From Fimbriiglobus sp. (GTDB lineage: Bacteria; Planctomycetota; Planctomycetia; Gemmatales; Gemmataceae): DNA of 35,939 bases. This document shows, piece by piece, positions 17,592 to 26,101 of the stretch (its first letter is position 1; every line of letters begins with the position of its first letter). The notes below the pieces were generated by a model. It was given only the letters and a program-made list of their open reading frames with translations, searched no databases and was not told the DNA's origin. The stretch spans positions 1 to 35,939 of the forward strand of contig JANYHV010000075.1 in NCBI GenBank assembly GCA_025362195.1, given 5' to 3'. A program made the position numbers and the translations under genes.

Positions 17592-18445
17592 CCCCGGCCG
17601 AGGCGACCGCCGAGCGGGAGGCGTACCGGGCCGTCGTCGGGCCGTGGTCCGAGGACCGGCTCGCGCGGCAGCGCACACGGACCAAGCACCCGGTCCGCGA
17701 CTTCCTCTTCGAGTACTACAACTTCAAGCCGGCGCAACTGCTCCGCTGGTCGCCCGGACTGGGCGTGACGCTCGCGGACACCGCCGCCGTCGCCACCGAC
17801 TGGCCGGCCGACTTCGTCGAGACGCCCGACGGGGCCGCCCTCGACCCGACGCGCTTCTCGCCGCAACGCCACCGCTACCTGCACTGGGCGATTGACTATC
17901 TGCGCGCCGTCGGTGAACGCGAGCCGTTCTACGGCTGCTTCGGCCTGCACGAGTGGGCGATGGTGTACGAAGCGCCCGAGGTCCGCCACGGCCGCGTGCC
18001 GCTGCGCCTGGGGCACGCCGGGACCGACGCCCACGTCGAGGCGACGCCGTTACGCTGCACGCACTACGACGCCTACCGCTTCTTCACGCCCCCCGCCGTC
18101 GGCCGCAACCGCACGCCGTTGACGCGCGACACGACGGAGGACCACGACCAGCCCGGGTGCGTCCACGTGACGATGGACCTGTACAAGTTCGCCTTCAAGC
18201 TCGCCCCGTTCTGCGCCTCGACGGTCGTCGGCGACGCCTTCGCCCTGGCCTGCCGCGCCCGCGAACTCGACATGCGGGCGTCCCCCTACGACCTGCGCGC
18301 CTACGGTCTCGAACCGCTGACCGTCGAGACGAAAGCCGGCCGCGAAGAGTACGTCCACGCCCAGCGCGCGTTGACGGCCACGGCGACCGGCGTCCGCGCG
18401 AAGTTACTCGCCGAGTACAGCAAGCTGACGGAAGCGGTCGCGTAA
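17588..18445 (+). CDS. Conserved protein of a family often annotated as 3-methyladenine DNA glycosylase
   Basis: The protein is 285 residues from the GTG at 17588, which overlaps the phosphatase stop by 4 bp. It matches, from memory of the family, actinobacterial proteins labelled 3-methyladenine DNA glycosylase: KHPVRDFLFEYYNFKPAQLL, then FYGCFGLHEWAMVYEAPEVR, CTHYDAYRFFTPPA, QPGCVHVTMDLYKFAFKL and LDMRASPYDLRAYGLEPL. I see none of the usual helix-hairpin-helix or AAG glycosylase signatures, and I know of no direct support for the label. It is cytoplasmic, with no signal peptide. Conserved His, Tyr, Asp and Lys residues suggest an enzyme. Coupling to a CBS-RsbU gene suggests shared expression. 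A 51-bp inverted repeat follows the stop. Confidence 0.78.
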   Translation: MTPAEATAEREAYRAVVGPWSEDRLARQRTRTKHPVRDFLFEYYNFKPAQLLRWSPGLGVTLADTAAVATDWPADFVETPDGAALDPTRFSPQRHRYLHWAIDYLRAVGEREPFYGCFGLHEWAMVYEAPEVRHGRVPLRLGHAGTDAHVEATPLRCTHYDAYRFFTPPAVGRNRTPLTRDTTEDHDQPGCVHVTMDLYKFAFKLAPFCASTVVGDAFALACRARELDMRASPYDLRAYGLEPLTVETKAGREEYVHAQRALTATATGVRAKLLAEYSKLTEAVA

Positions 18446-18457
18446 GAGCTGAGTCTG

Positions 18458-18626
18458 AGGCTCCGCCGCAGGCGACTTTTGTTAGCCCGACGCGCTAGCG
18501 AGGGTCGAGCGGTCGAGAGCAAGGTGGCTCTCAACGACAACACGGCCGACGACTCCCGACAAGGTCAACGACCCATCGACCCTCGCTAGCGCGTCGGGCT
18601 AACAAAAGTCGCCTGCGGCGGAGCCT
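18458..18626. repeat. 51-bp perfect inverted repeat, family B, between convergent genes
   Basis: The arms 18458-18508 and 18576-18626 are perfect 51-nt reverse complements (left arm begins AGGCTCCGCCGCAGGCGACT) around a 67-nt spacer. The element fills almost the whole gap between the stops at 18445 (+) and 18647 (-). It could serve as a bidirectional terminator. A degenerate part-arm occurs at 960-983. Confidence 0.93.
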
Positions 18627-18646
18627 TGAACAACGGTCCCACCCGC

Positions 18647-19909
18647 TTACGCCGTGCCGACGACGCCGAGTTGATTCACCCCGTCGATGGTCCGGACGAA
18701 GGCGACCCACTCGCCCGTCGGGGAGACGACGCACGCTTCCGGCCGCAGGCCCGGCTCCGGCGGCATTAATCGCGTCGTGACCCCGGTCGTCGTGTCGGTC
18801 AGGCAGACGGAGCCGTCCATCACGAAGGCGACCCGTTCGCCGTCTGGGTGCCAGGTGAACGACGAGACGACGGGGTGCGGGTTCGAGGTCACTTTGCGCA
18901 CGTCGCCGCCGTGCGGGGAGACGGTGCAGAACTGGACGATGCCGTCGGCGTCCCGCATCAGGCAGCCGACGCGGCGGCCGGCGGGGTCGGACCGGAGCCA
19001 GTGCCGGGGGCCGCTCAAGCCGGGGTAGCGGTGGCCGGTCGTGTCGGTCAACCGCCGCTGGACGGTGCCGCGCGGCGGGGCCGGCCGGCGCGTCGGCGTG
19101 CCTTCGAGTGGGCCGTCGCCGGGGGCGGTCAAGTCGTCCGGCAGATCGACGGCGAACGCCTCCGCGATCGTCGCCCCGTCGGCGGTGACGAGGTCGCCCT
19201 GGAAGGCCAGCGTGCGGCTCGCGCCGACCCACGCCTCCTCGTAGGCCCGTGAAATCTCGTCGCTGCCCGGCGTCGGGGCGTTGACCGTCCGCGTGACGAC
19301 GACGCTGAACGCCCCGCCGAAATGGTTGCGCGGGTGGGTCCTCGGCACGCCGACCATGTTGCCGAACTCGGCGACGGCGACGTTCCGCTGATTCAAGTCC
19401 GCCCCGGGCGTGTCGGGCGGCAACTCGGTCAAAATGTGGTCGTCGTAGGTGAACGAGACGAGCCGGCCGCGGGGGTGGACCATGTGGACGTGCGACCCGC
19501 CGCGCAACGCCCCCGGCGTGAACGGCGGCGTTAAGTTGCGGCCGTCGATGTGCGCCGCGTCGCCCACGCGAGAGTACACGCCGCGCCGCCGCGCCGGGCC
19601 GTAGGTCCAGGCGGCGTCCGGGTGTTCCGGGCCGAGGATGAAGAGGACGTAAGCGGCGCGCGGGTGGCAGGTGACGACCCCACACTTCGCCTGGTTTTGA
19701 GAGGTGTACAAGGTTTCGACGGCCCCCGTGCGGACGTGGACCCGGTCGATCCGCGTGCCGTCGAAGGTGTCGCCGGCGGGGTCGCTGCGGGTGTCGTAGA
19801 CGAGCCACTCGCCGCACGGCGACCAGACGTTGGCGTTCGTCAGGACGCGGCCGGCACCGGGGTACGGCCGGCCGGCGGTGACCAGGCGGCGCGGCGGGAA
19901 TCGGGTCAC
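18647..19909 (-). CDS. yidR: DUF3748 / YidR-family beta-propeller protein
   Basis: The protein is 420 residues from the GTG at 19907-19909, which overlaps the stop of the upstream glycosyltransferase gene by 4 bp. It resembles Escherichia coli YidR across its length: LTNANVWSPCGEWLVYDTRS, GVVTCHPRAAYVLFILGPEH, TPGALRGGSHVHMVHPRGRL, PTPGSDEISRAYEEAWVG, PAPPRGTVQRRLTDTTGHRY, and TolB-like blades at the end (SSFTWHPDGERVAFVMDGSV). YidR has no established function; the fold is expected to be a propeller. No signal peptide is evident at this start. Translational coupling to a membrane glycosyltransferase-like gene suggests a joint role in envelope or polysaccharide handling, which is inference only. 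Confidence 0.87.
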   Translation of the reverse strand: MTRFPPRRLVTAGRPYPGAGRVLTNANVWSPCGEWLVYDTRSDPAGDTFDGTRIDRVHVRTGAVETLYTSQNQAKCGVVTCHPRAAYVLFILGPEHPDAAWTYGPARRRGVYSRVGDAAHIDGRNLTPPFTPGALRGGSHVHMVHPRGRLVSFTYDDHILTELPPDTPGADLNQRNVAVAEFGNMVGVPRTHPRNHFGGAFSVVVTRTVNAPTPGSDEISRAYEEAWVGASRTLAFQGDLVTADGATIAEAFAVDLPDDLTAPGDGPLEGTPTRRPAPPRGTVQRRLTDTTGHRYPGLSGPRHWLRSDPAGRRVGCLMRDADGIVQFCTVSPHGGDVRKVTSNPHPVVSSFTWHPDGERVAFVMDGSVCLTDTTTGVTTRLMPPEPGLRPEACVVSPTGEWVAFVRTIDGVNQLGVVGTA

Positions 19910-21549
19910 GGCTTGCCCGCGTCCTGGCGGTACAGCACGATCTTGCGGGCCTTCCCGGTGTCGGCGGGGTCGGCCCACTCGAGCGCGACGATTGGCTTGT
20001 TGACGAGGTCCCGGGAGACGTTTTGGGCCGACGTGAGGCGCGGCTTGGTGTGGCTCGCGTGGTCCTTCTCGCCCTCTTCGAGGACGGCCCACCGGTACCG
20101 CGGCAACGGCGGGTCGCCCGGGACGCCGCGGACGGACCGGCCGGAGTAGAACTGCGCCCAGTTGTACGGGTCGAGGATCACGTCGTCGGCGGTCGCGTTC
20201 GCCTTCAGGTACTCGCCGAGGACGCGGTGGCCGTACCGGTCCTCGTGCAGCGGTTTGGCGGTCGCCGGCAGGCACGAGGCGAAGATGATCGTGTACAAAA
20301 GCCAGGTCGCGGGCGGGGAGGTGAGCGGCCCGCCGAAGATCGACCGCCAGAAGTCGCGCGTGCCGAACATGGCGTGGACCGCCAGGAAGCAGCCGACGAA
20401 GGCGAGCGGGAGGACGTGCCGCTCCGACAGGTAGCCGACCTTCGCGGCCAGCAGCGCGACCAGGCCGAGGTTCAGCCCGGCCATGACCAGCAGCACGCCG
20501 ACCGCCGGGTCGGTGCGGAGTCGCCGGACCGCGAACGGCAGGGCGAGCAGGGCGAACCCGAGGGGGGCGTAGTGGAAGGTCTTGGTCGCCTCCAGGGAGA
20601 TCGCCTTGGGCACCCACTGGAGTTTACTGCCGTCCCGCTCGGGGTCGTAAGTCGCCGCGAACAGGGTCGCCCCGGCCGCGGGAACGGGCGGCAGGACGAC
20701 CACCGACTCGGCCATGACCGCGGCGGCGTTCTTGAGGGTGACGCCGCCGATGATGCCCATGTACGGCCCCGCGACCAGCGCCGTGCCGAGCGTCACCGCC
20801 AGGCCGCGCCGGACCGCGCGGGCGACGCCGGCGTTCCGGTCGAGCAGGGACAGCACGGCCACGAGGCCCATCGTCAAACTCACCAGCAGGCCCTCGGGCC
20901 GGACGAGGTAGGCCAGGCCGCCGAACACCCCGGCCGTGAAGAAGCCGCGGACGCCGTGGGCCTGCACGGCAATCACGCCGGACCGCAGGCCGAAGGCGAC
21001 GAAGACGAGGTACCACGCTTCCGTCAGGCCGTCCGAAGTGACCCGCGCGGACACCGGCAGCACCTGGAACAGGGCGGCGGCGGCGAACCCCTGCGTCGGC
21101 CCGAACAGCCGCCGGCCGAGGGAGTAACTCGGCACGACGAGGACGAGCGCGCCGAGCATCGAGGCGAGTTGCGTGCTGCGGAGCATGGCCGCCGCCAACT
21201 CCCCGTCGTCGGCCGGCGGGGCGACCGCGCGGACGACCTTCGACACGCCCAGGACGATCAGCGGGTAGCCCGGCGGGTGCGGCGGCTCGCCGTGGCGGAC
21301 CACGTCCAGCACGGTCGTACACGGGAAGGCGACCACGGCCCGGGCTGGGTTCTCGTACTGTAAGGCGAGTTGCGCGAACCCGATACTGTCCCGGGCGGTC
21401 GTGAAGGTGTGCGCGAACAGCCAGGCGTGGACGGCGACCGAGATCAGTGCCAGGCCCGCGAGCGCGACGCCATCGACCCGGGTGAAGGCACGCCGCGCCG
21501 GCGGGGCCTCCTCGGGGGGGTGAGCGTGCGGGCGGGGGGGACTGGTCAT
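19906..21549 (-). CDS. GT39-like integral membrane glycosyltransferase (PMT/ArnT-type GT-C)
   Basis: The protein is 547 residues from the ATG at 21547-21549, with an AGGAG about 11 nt upstream. A short Pro-rich cytoplasmic start is followed by about 10-12 hydrophobic segments, beginning VDGVALAGLALISVAVHAWL. The first outside loop carries TTARDSIGFAQLALQYEN, where an acidic residue is expected in GT-C enzymes. GEPPHPPGYPL matches the HPPGYP-type motif of PMT_2/GT39-like proteins. The C-terminal part (ILDPYNWAQFYSGRS onward) is soluble and probably extracytoplasmic. Such enzymes move a sugar from a polyprenyl-phosphate donor to protein or lipid; donor and acceptor are unknown. The stop overlaps the GTG of the YidR-like gene. 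Confidence 0.82.
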   Translation of the reverse strand: MTSPPRPHAHPPEEAPPARRAFTRVDGVALAGLALISVAVHAWLFAHTFTTARDSIGFAQLALQYENPARAVVAFPCTTVLDVVRHGEPPHPPGYPLIVLGVSKVVRAVAPPADDGELAAAMLRSTQLASMLGALVLVVPSYSLGRRLFGPTQGFAAAALFQVLPVSARVTSDGLTEAWYLVFVAFGLRSGVIAVQAHGVRGFFTAGVFGGLAYLVRPEGLLVSLTMGLVAVLSLLDRNAGVARAVRRGLAVTLGTALVAGPYMGIIGGVTLKNAAAVMAESVVVLPPVPAAGATLFAATYDPERDGSKLQWVPKAISLEATKTFHYAPLGFALLALPFAVRRLRTDPAVGVLLVMAGLNLGLVALLAAKVGYLSERHVLPLAFVGCFLAVHAMFGTRDFWRSIFGGPLTSPPATWLLYTIIFASCLPATAKPLHEDRYGHRVLGEYLKANATADDVILDPYNWAQFYSGRSVRGVPGDPPLPRYRWAVLEEGEKDHASHTKPRLTSAQNVSRDLVNKPIVALEWADPADTGKARKIVLYRQDAGKP

Positions 21550-21641
21550 CGGTCGGGAACTCCTACCGTCAGGATACCGAAGGGGCCGCGCGAAGGTAGG
21601 ATGTTAAAGCGCCACCCCGGAATCCGTCAAGGCGGGTCGTC

Positions 21642-22061
21642 ATGCTGGAAGTGACCGAGCGATTGAGCATCCCCGAGGACGAGTGGACCTGGACGTACGC
21701 GCGGTCCGGCGGCCCCGGCGGGCAGAACGTCAACAAGGTCGCGTCCAAGGCGGTGCTCCGGTGGGCGATGGCGGCCAGCCCGAGCGTGCCGCCCGAGGTC
21801 AAGGCCCGCCTGGCGACCGCCCACCCGGCCCACACGACGCTGGAGGGCGAGTTCCTCGTCACCTCGCAGCGGTACCGCGACCAGGAGCGGAACCGCGCGG
21901 ACTGTTTGGAAAAGCTCGCCGCAATGGTCCGCCGGGCCGCCACCCCGCCGACGGTCCGCAAGGCGACCAAGCCGACCAAGGGGGCCAAGCGCCGCCGCCT
22001 CGCCGACAAGAAGCACAACGCCGACCGCAAAGCCGACCGCCGCGGCCCGGCCGGCGAGTGA
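21642..22061 (+). CDS. arfB: Alternative ribosome-rescue factor ArfB (YaeJ-type peptidyl-tRNA hydrolase)
   Basis: The protein is 139 residues, the normal size for ArfB. The class-I release-factor motif ARSGGPGGQNVNKVASKAVL contains the catalytic GGQ that hydrolyses the ester bond of peptidyl-tRNA. Full-length release factors are about 350 residues with codon-recognition domains that are absent here. The C-terminal tail is strongly basic (KATKPTKGAKRRRLADKKHN), as needed to enter the mRNA channel of stalled ribosomes. ArfB rescues ribosomes on nonstop mRNAs independently of tmRNA. It is monocistronic; the stop is only 3 bp from the stop of the converging kinase gene. Confidence 0.93.
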   Translation: MLEVTERLSIPEDEWTWTYARSGGPGGQNVNKVASKAVLRWAMAASPSVPPEVKARLATAHPAHTTLEGEFLVTSQRYRDQERNRADCLEKLAAMVRRAATPPTVRKATKPTKGAKRRRLADKKHNADRKADRRGPAGE

Positions 22062-22064
22062 CGC

Positions 22065-25000
22065 CTACGGCCGGTCGGGCGTCAGGACCGGCGGGTTTGC
22101 CCCGGGGGTCAGTTTCCATGCCAGGTTCAAGCGCGCCGCCCCTTGGCCGTGAGTCCACTCGACTCGCAGCCGTTGCGGCCGACCGGTCAACGCCAACGCC
22201 ACCTCGCCGTCGCCGGGCACGGCCGCCCCGTCGAGCCAGACGCTCACCTTGTCACCGGTCGAAACGCTCAGCGTGTGCGGGCCGGGTGCGGCTGCTTGCA
22301 CGAAGCCCCGGTAGCGGACGGCGAACCACTCGGTCGGCAGGTCGCGGTGCGGGGGGACGGTCGCCGGACTCGGTAAGTCGGGCACGACGCCGGCGGCGAG
22401 GTAGACGCGCTCGTCCGTCCCGGGGAAGACGCTGAAGTACTCGGCATGCAGGCCGGTCGCGGGGGCCTTCGGCTCCGCCCGGAGTGCGGCCGGCAGCGGC
22501 GGCAACTCGGCGACCGCGGCGGTCGGTGGCAGGCGGAGCGGCTCGGTCGGGACGAGCGCGGACAACTCGGCGTGGAAGCGCGGCACGTCGATCACCCCGA
22601 CCCCCCGGGCGTTCTCTTCCAGCACCGCGACCCGGCCGGCGGGCAGCAGGAGCATCTGCGTGACGCCGGCGGCGGCGGGCACGGACCACAGGCGGATCAG
22701 GCCAGTACCGGTCCAGCGCCACAGGTGAATTTCGCGGTCGGCCCCGCCGGTTAAAAGGTCGTCGGGGCCGAGCCAGACGGCGGCGGTGACGCGGCCGCGG
22801 TGCGGTTGCCACGCCGCGAGGGGGTCGCCGCCGGGTAGGCGGAAGACGCCGGCGGCCCCGGAGTCGTGGCCGACGACGACTTCTTCGCCGCCCGGTCGGC
22901 GGGCCGCGACGGTCGGGGCGGTGTCGCCGGCCTTCCACCGGCCCAGGCTTTTTCCCCCCGGGTCGAGCCAGTTGAGGACGCCGGTCGCCGTGCCGACGAG
23001 GACGCCGTCCCCGCCGGTGAAGAAAACGGACGTGGCGGTCTTGCCGCCGACGAACCGCTCGACGGTGTCCTCGAACGCGGCGACCTGCCGCCCGCCGGGG
23101 ACTCCAAACGCCGCCGCCCCGGTCCCGCCGCGCCAGAGTTTGCCGCCGGGGGCGAACACGGCCCGTTCGTCGGTCGGCCGTGCGGGCAGTCGCTCTTCGT
23201 CGGTGGCGAGGTTCCAGAGGCCGCCGGCGGTGTCCAGCCCGAACGAGAACCACGGCCCGTCGGGCTGAAAGCTCGGCGGGTGGGGGACGTATTGCCCCCG
23301 GAACCGGTTGATCGACCGGAGCCAGTGCCCGGGACTCCCCGGGAGGAGCGGGTTCCAGGCCGCGAGGTGGCTGGCCGTGACGGTGCTACCGTCGCCGACC
23401 GCTTTCACGTGCAAGGTCGCGTGCGTGACGAGCGCCCGCCCGGTCGGGTCGAGGGCCATGCCGGACACGACGGCCGGGCCGACGGCCAGACCGGGCAGCG
23501 CGCCGGGGCGGAGGCGGAAGACCCGGACGCGGTCCTGCCCGCCGACGAACAGCGACGTGCCGTCCGGGCCGAACGCGACCGGCGGGGCGTGCGTCCGCTC
23601 GGGGGTGCGGACCGTGGCGACGACGCGGCCGGTCCGCGTCGAGAAGAGTTGCACGCTGTGGGAGTGCTCGCGGGGGACGGCGACGAGCGTCCCGTCCGGG
23701 CTGAACACCGGCTGGACGACCACGTCGCGGGGGAACTCGTGCCCGCCGTCGAGCAGGCCGGTCAACCGGCCGAGGGCGTAGTCGGCGGCGTGGACTTCGT
23801 TGCCCACGCCGACCACCCCGCCGCGGCCGTCCGGGGCCACGGCCGCACTCGTGAAGTGGGTCCGCGTCGTCAGGTCCGCACCGACGTCGGTCAGGTCGTC
23901 CGGGTCGAGGACCATCACGACATCGGAGCTTGCGGCGACGAGGCGGTGCGCCCCGGCCGCGTAACTCAAGGCGGTGAGTTTCGCTTTCACGGTCCGGGCG
24001 GCCAGCACGCGCCCCGCCGCGTCGCACGCGCGCAACTCCTTGCCGTGGGCCTTCCAGAAGCCCCGGCCGTCCGGGCGGAAGGCGACCGGCCCGTCCCCGG
24101 CCAGGTGCGGCTCCTGGCGTTCCGGCGCGGCCGGGTCGTCGAGGTCCCAACTGTAGGCGTTGCCGCGGCGCGAGCAGACGTGCAACCGGCGGCCGTCGGG
24201 CTGGAACAGCAGGAACTCGGGGGACTCCTTTTGCTCGTTCGCCTTGATTTGGGACAGCCAGATCGGGGCGGTCAGGGTCCGCACCGCGCCGGTCCGCCAG
24301 TTGACCAGCCAGACGACCAACCGCAGGTCGGGGGCGGCGTAGCCGAAGCGGGCGACGGCGACAAGCGGCTCGGTCGGGTGCGCCGCCAACAGGCTCGGGA
24401 AGGTAAACGGGCCGGTCTCGGGCAGCAGCCACGGGGCGCACTCTTGCACGTCCGGGGCGGCGAGGGCGGCGGCGGCGATGTCCCGGAGCTTGGTCGCTTC
24501 CCCGGCCGCTTCGGGAAACGCGGCCAACTCGGCCGCGTCCGCCAGCGCGTCGAGCGTCCACCCGGGGGACGGCTCGAACCGGCGGACTTCGGCCACGGTC
24601 AACTGCCGGTAGAAGCGCTGCGACCGGGCGAGCCGCCGCGCGTCCGCGGCCGCTTGGTCCGCCGCGTGCCGCTCGGCCGCGAGAACTTTCCCCTGCTCTT
24701 GTTGGATCGCCAACTGTTGCGTCGCCTCCCGGTCGCGGGCGGCGGCGGCGGTCGAATCGACGGCGTACTTAATGGCGACCCCCGCCAGCGCCACCGCGGC
24801 CGCGGCCAGGACCGCGCCCATGCGGGCCAGGGCCGGGTTCCGCCGCGCCCACTTGCGGCCGGCCGCCAGCGGCGACACCGGGCGGACGGTCACCGGCCGC
24901 CCGGCGAGGTAGTTCTCGAGGTCGTCGGCCACGGCGTCGGCCGTCGGGTACCGGTCGCGCGGGTCTTTCGCCAGGCACTTGCCGCAGATCAGTTCGAGGT

Positions 25001-25946
25001 CCCGCGGGACGCCCGGGCGGGCGCGGCGGAGCGGCGGCGGGTCGGCGTCGGTGACCTGCCGGAGGACGGCCCAGTGGTCGTCCCCGCGGAACGGCGGGTG
25101 CCCGGCCAGGCACTCGTACAGGATCACCCCCAGGGCGTAAATGTCGGCCGCCGGGCCGACCAGTTTGTTCTGCCCGGTCGCCTGCTCGGGGGCCATGTAC
25201 GCCGGCGTGCCGAGGAGCGCGCCGGTGTGCGTCACGTCGTTGGACAGGCCGCGGCGGGCCAGCCCGAAGTCGGCCACCTTGGGCTGCGAGACGGGCGGGC
25301 CGGCGGCGGACCCGGGCGACGAACCGGACCCCGGGTCGCGGCGGGCGGGCAGGTGCAACAGGACGTTCCCGGGCTTCAAGTCGCGGTGGATGAACCCCTG
25401 CTCGTGGGCCGCGGCGACGCCCCGCGCGACGGCGACCGTGACCCGCGCCGCCTCCCCGGCCGGGAGCGGCCCGGCCCGCCGCAGCAGGGCCGCCAGGCTT
25501 CCCCCGTTCACGTACTCCATGACGATGTACGGCTGCCCCGCGCACTCCCGGATGTCGTACACGGCGACCACGTTCGGGTGGCTGACGGCGGCCATCGTCT
25601 CGGCTTCGATGGAGAACCGTACGAGTTCGCGGGGGTCGCACCGGCCGTGCCCGGGGAGGACCTTGACCGCCACGACGCGGTTCAACTTCGCGTCGTGCGC
25701 CTGGTACACGACGCCCATGCCGCCGCGGCCGAGTTCGCCCATCAACTCGTACCCCGCGGCCGCCCACGGGAACCCCGACGCGTCGGGCACCGTCTCGCCC
25801 GCGGCCCGCGCCGCGGCATCGGACAGCGTCGTGCGGTAGCTGAACGACGGCGTCCGCGGCCCGCCCGCCCCGGGGATTTCCGTCGCGTGGAGCGGCGGCG
25901 GGGGGCCGTCAAAGCCCTTCGTGTCAGGGGATTCGTCCGCCGCCAT
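22065..25946 (-). CDS. Membrane Ser/Thr protein kinase with WD40-like repeats and C-terminal PA14 domain
   Basis: The protein is 1293 residues from the ATG at 25944-25946; an in-frame ATG 17 codons upstream is an alternative. The Hanks-type kinase domain (about 65-345) is complete: GELGRGGMGVVYQAH, Lys95 in VAVKVL, HRDLKPGN (187-194), DFGLA (226-230) and GTPAYMAPE. A transmembrane segment at about 374-395 (MGAVLAAAAVALAGVAIKYA) is followed by a short coiled region. About residues 470-1150 are WD40/propeller-like blades (VAFRPDGRGFWKAHGKELRA; VFSPDGTLVAVPREHSHSVQ). The end (about 1165-1293, GLHAEYFSVFPGTDERVYLA) is a PA14 domain with RVEWTHGQGAARLNLAWK, a carbohydrate-binding fold. The layout suggests a cytoplasmic kinase driven by an extracytoplasmic sensor. 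It is divergent from the LRR lipoprotein. Confidence 0.92.
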   Translation of the reverse strand: MAADESPDTKGFDGPPPPLHATEIPGAGGPRTPSFSYRTTLSDAAARAAGETVPDASGFPWAAAGYELMGELGRGGMGVVYQAHDAKLNRVVAVKVLPGHGRCDPRELVRFSIEAETMAAVSHPNVVAVYDIRECAGQPYIVMEYVNGGSLAALLRRAGPLPAGEAARVTVAVARGVAAAHEQGFIHRDLKPGNVLLHLPARRDPGSGSSPGSAAGPPVSQPKVADFGLARRGLSNDVTHTGALLGTPAYMAPEQATGQNKLVGPAADIYALGVILYECLAGHPPFRGDDHWAVLRQVTDADPPPLRRARPGVPRDLELICGKCLAKDPRDRYPTADAVADDLENYLAGRPVTVRPVSPLAAGRKWARRNPALARMGAVLAAAAVALAGVAIKYAVDSTAAAARDREATQQLAIQQEQGKVLAAERHAADQAAADARRLARSQRFYRQLTVAEVRRFEPSPGWTLDALADAAELAAFPEAAGEATKLRDIAAAALAAPDVQECAPWLLPETGPFTFPSLLAAHPTEPLVAVARFGYAAPDLRLVVWLVNWRTGAVRTLTAPIWLSQIKANEQKESPEFLLFQPDGRRLHVCSRRGNAYSWDLDDPAAPERQEPHLAGDGPVAFRPDGRGFWKAHGKELRACDAAGRVLAARTVKAKLTALSYAAGAHRLVAASSDVVMVLDPDDLTDVGADLTTRTHFTSAAVAPDGRGGVVGVGNEVHAADYALGRLTGLLDGGHEFPRDVVVQPVFSPDGTLVAVPREHSHSVQLFSTRTGRVVATVRTPERTHAPPVAFGPDGTSLFVGGQDRVRVFRLRPGALPGLAVGPAVVSGMALDPTGRALVTHATLHVKAVGDGSTVTASHLAAWNPLLPGSPGHWLRSINRFRGQYVPHPPSFQPDGPWFSFGLDTAGGLWNLATDEERLPARPTDERAVFAPGGKLWRGGTGAAAFGVPGGRQVAAFEDTVERFVGGKTATSVFFTGGDGVLVGTATGVLNWLDPGGKSLGRWKAGDTAPTVAARRPGGEEVVVGHDSGAAGVFRLPGGDPLAAWQPHRGRVTAAVWLGPDDLLTGGADREIHLWRWTGTGLIRLWSVPAAAGVTQMLLLPAGRVAVLEENARGVGVIDVPRFHAELSALVPTEPLRLPPTAAVAELPPLPAALRAEPKAPATGLHAEYFSVFPGTDERVYLAAGVVPDLPSPATVPPHRDLPTEWFAVRYRGFVQAAAPGPHTLSVSTGDKVSVWLDGAAVPGDGEVALALTGRPQRLRVEWTHGQGAARLNLAWKLTPGANPPVLTPDRP

Positions 25947-26101
25947 ACTGTCAACCCCCGCCCGCTGCGCGTGAACCGACCGCCGTTCACACGTCACGAT
26001 TGTACCCGCCAGCGGCCGTTGTGCTGACCCGCCAATTCCTCGAGGGCCGAATCCAGGAGCCGCTACACTAACCCCGCTTCCGATCTCTCCGAGGACGACC
26101 G
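25947..26101. promoter_or_regulatory. Divergent intergenic region with small palindrome
   Basis: These 155 bp separate the kinase and LRR-lipoprotein starts. A short inverted repeat (GTGAAC at 25971-25976, GTTCAC at 25985-25990) lies 25-44 bp before the kinase ATG and could be an operator; its length makes chance a fair alternative. A GAGG at about 26090 serves the ATG at 26102. Confidence 0.35.

Noticed and set aside
18458-18626. Insertion sequence bounded by terminal inverted repeats
   Set aside because: The 67-nt spacer cannot encode a transposase, and I see no convincing target-site duplication next to the arms.
22866-26027. A plus-strand open frame of over 1000 codons opposite the membrane kinase
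   Set aside because: It is antisense to clear kinase motifs and has low-complexity Arg/Val/Gly composition without a signal or domain.
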